Assembly: GCA_035604135.1 (NCBI GenBank)
Contig: DATNJB010000071.1
Span: forward strand, 1 to 8,127
Length of the DNA stretch: 8,127 bases
DNA from: Poindextera sp035604135
GTDB lineage: Bacteria > Pseudomonadota > Alphaproteobacteria > Caulobacterales > Caulobacteraceae
Direction of reading: 5' to 3'
Of this stretch, positions 7,565 to 8,127 are shown piece after piece. The translations under genes and the position numbers were made by a program. The number at the start of each line of letters is the position of its first letter. The first letter of the stretch is position 1. The notes below the pieces were generated by a model, which ran no database searches, was not told the origin of the DNA, and saw nothing but the letters and a program-made list of their open reading frames with translations.

Positions 7565-7969
7565 ATGAAGGTCGAAGGCGGCTGTTATTGCGGCGCGGTG
7601 CGGTATGTCGCCGAGGGCGATCCGATGCTGAAGGCCGAGTGCCATTGCCGGGAATGCCAATACCTGACCGGCGGCGCGCCGAACTTCTTCATGGCCATGC
7701 CGGTTGCCGGGTTTCACTACACCAAGGGCGAGCCGAAGGCGTTCACGCGCAGCGACCTGGAACGGCCGGTCACCCGCGAGTTCTGCCCCGAGTGCGGCAC
7801 CCACCTCGTGACCCGCGCCCCGGGTTTTCCGGCCGCGATCGTCAAGGTCGGCTCGATGGACGATCCGACCCAGTTCGGCGGCCCGCAGCTGGCCATGTAC
7901 ACCATGGACAAGCAGGCCTGGCACATGATCCCTGAGGGGCTCCCGACCTTCGAGAAGCGCCCGGGCTAG
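7565..7969 (+). CDS. GFA-family zinc protein (glutathione-dependent formaldehyde-activating enzyme/CENP-V-like)
   Basis: The 134-aa product has the full cysteine pattern of the GFA (Mss4-like) fold: GGCYCGAVRY with Cys7 and Cys9, CHCREC with Cys26, Cys28 and Cys31, and FCPECGTH with Cys74 and Cys77. In the characterised member, the S-hydroxymethylglutathione synthase Gfa, these bind a structural and a catalytic zinc. Most members of the family have no proven substrate, so formaldehyde detoxification is not established here. There is no adjacent formaldehyde dehydrogenase gene. The frame is open back to 7445, and an ATG there would lie inside the SRPBCC gene. The ATG at 7565 has an excellent ribosome binding site and begins directly at the conserved domain. 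It may belong to the arsR-SRPBCC transcription unit. Confidence 0.9.
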   Translation: MKVEGGCYCGAVRYVAEGDPMLKAECHCRECQYLTGGAPNFFMAMPVAGFHYTKGEPKAFTRSDLERPVTREFCPECGTHLVTRAPGFPAAIVKVGSMDDPTQFGGPQLAMYTMDKQAWHMIPEGLPTFEKRPG

Positions 7970-8127
7970 CATCCAGCGGCGGCGCTCCAACGCGGCGTAG
8001 GCCAGGTTCTGGAACGTCGGGAGCGCGGCCATCGCAGCCATGCGCTGGCCTGTGGCGAGCTGCGAGGCGGCCTCAGGCCCGAGGTCCATCGAATTCTGGA
8101 TAAGGTAGATCAGGATCATGTTCTCTA
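7970..8127. other. Right-hand end of the window, no gene assigned
   Basis: On the minus strand a frame starting at 8119 (MILIYLIQNSMDLG) and continuing through MAALPTFQNLAYAALERRRW looks protein-like for about 50 residues. It then has no stop until 7334 and would run antisense through the whole GFA gene, which is not credible as one gene. The other minus-strand frames have stops here: one at 8118-8116, another at 8075-8073 that could be the end of a gene lying mostly outside. No terminator is visible after the GFA gene. Confidence 0.3.

Overview
The window is GC-rich and looks like chromosomal DNA of an alphaproteobacterium, most likely of the Caulobacteraceae (Caulobacter/Phenylobacterium-like). 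The basis is the dnaG-rpoD pair. RpoD is 652 aa, and its region 1.1 and 1.2 sequences resemble what I remember of Caulobacter RpoD. The primase has an alphaproteobacterial-type N-terminus without Cys/His zinc ligands. The taxonomic call rests on recognition, not on a database search.

Layout, left to right. (1) 1-350, +: C-terminal end of an ECF sigma factor of the ECF41/SigJ type, i.e. the SnoaL-like regulatory domain with its DGGGK and NPEKL motifs. (2) 394-2265 dnaG and 2345-4303 rpoD, both +: the replication primase and the housekeeping sigma factor, in the macromolecular-synthesis arrangement without rpsU next to them. A sigma-32-like promoter candidate lies inside the 3' part of dnaG. 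(3) 4322-5449, -: a membrane acyltransferase (acyltransferase family 3, OafA-like), convergent with rpoD across an 18-bp gap. Its 5' end and upstream DNA are visibly richer in A+T than the rest, so it may be an accessory gene. (4) 5699-6115 and 6112-6600, both -: two PaaI-type hotdog thioesterases joined by an ATGA stop/start overlap. (5) 6692-7015, 7008-7460 and 7565-7969, all +: an ArsR-family regulator, an SRPBCC/AHSA1-domain protein (8-bp overlap) and a GFA-family zinc protein. A 26-bp imperfect palindrome at 6658-6683 lies on the arsR promoter, in the 91-bp divergent region shared with the thioesterase pair. (6) 7970-8127: no gene could be assigned.

Functionally, dnaG and rpoD couple replication priming and bulk transcription. 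The right half reads as two small divergent units that may share one regulator: an acyl-CoA thioesterase pair leftward, and a self-regulated arsR-SRPBCC(-GFA) unit rightward. I found no phage, transposon, CRISPR, RNA gene or defence system, and nothing that is clearly a new system. The points most worth checking are the zinc-ligand-free primase, the possible heat-shock promoter inside dnaG, the ArsR palindrome and the unequal thioesterase pair.
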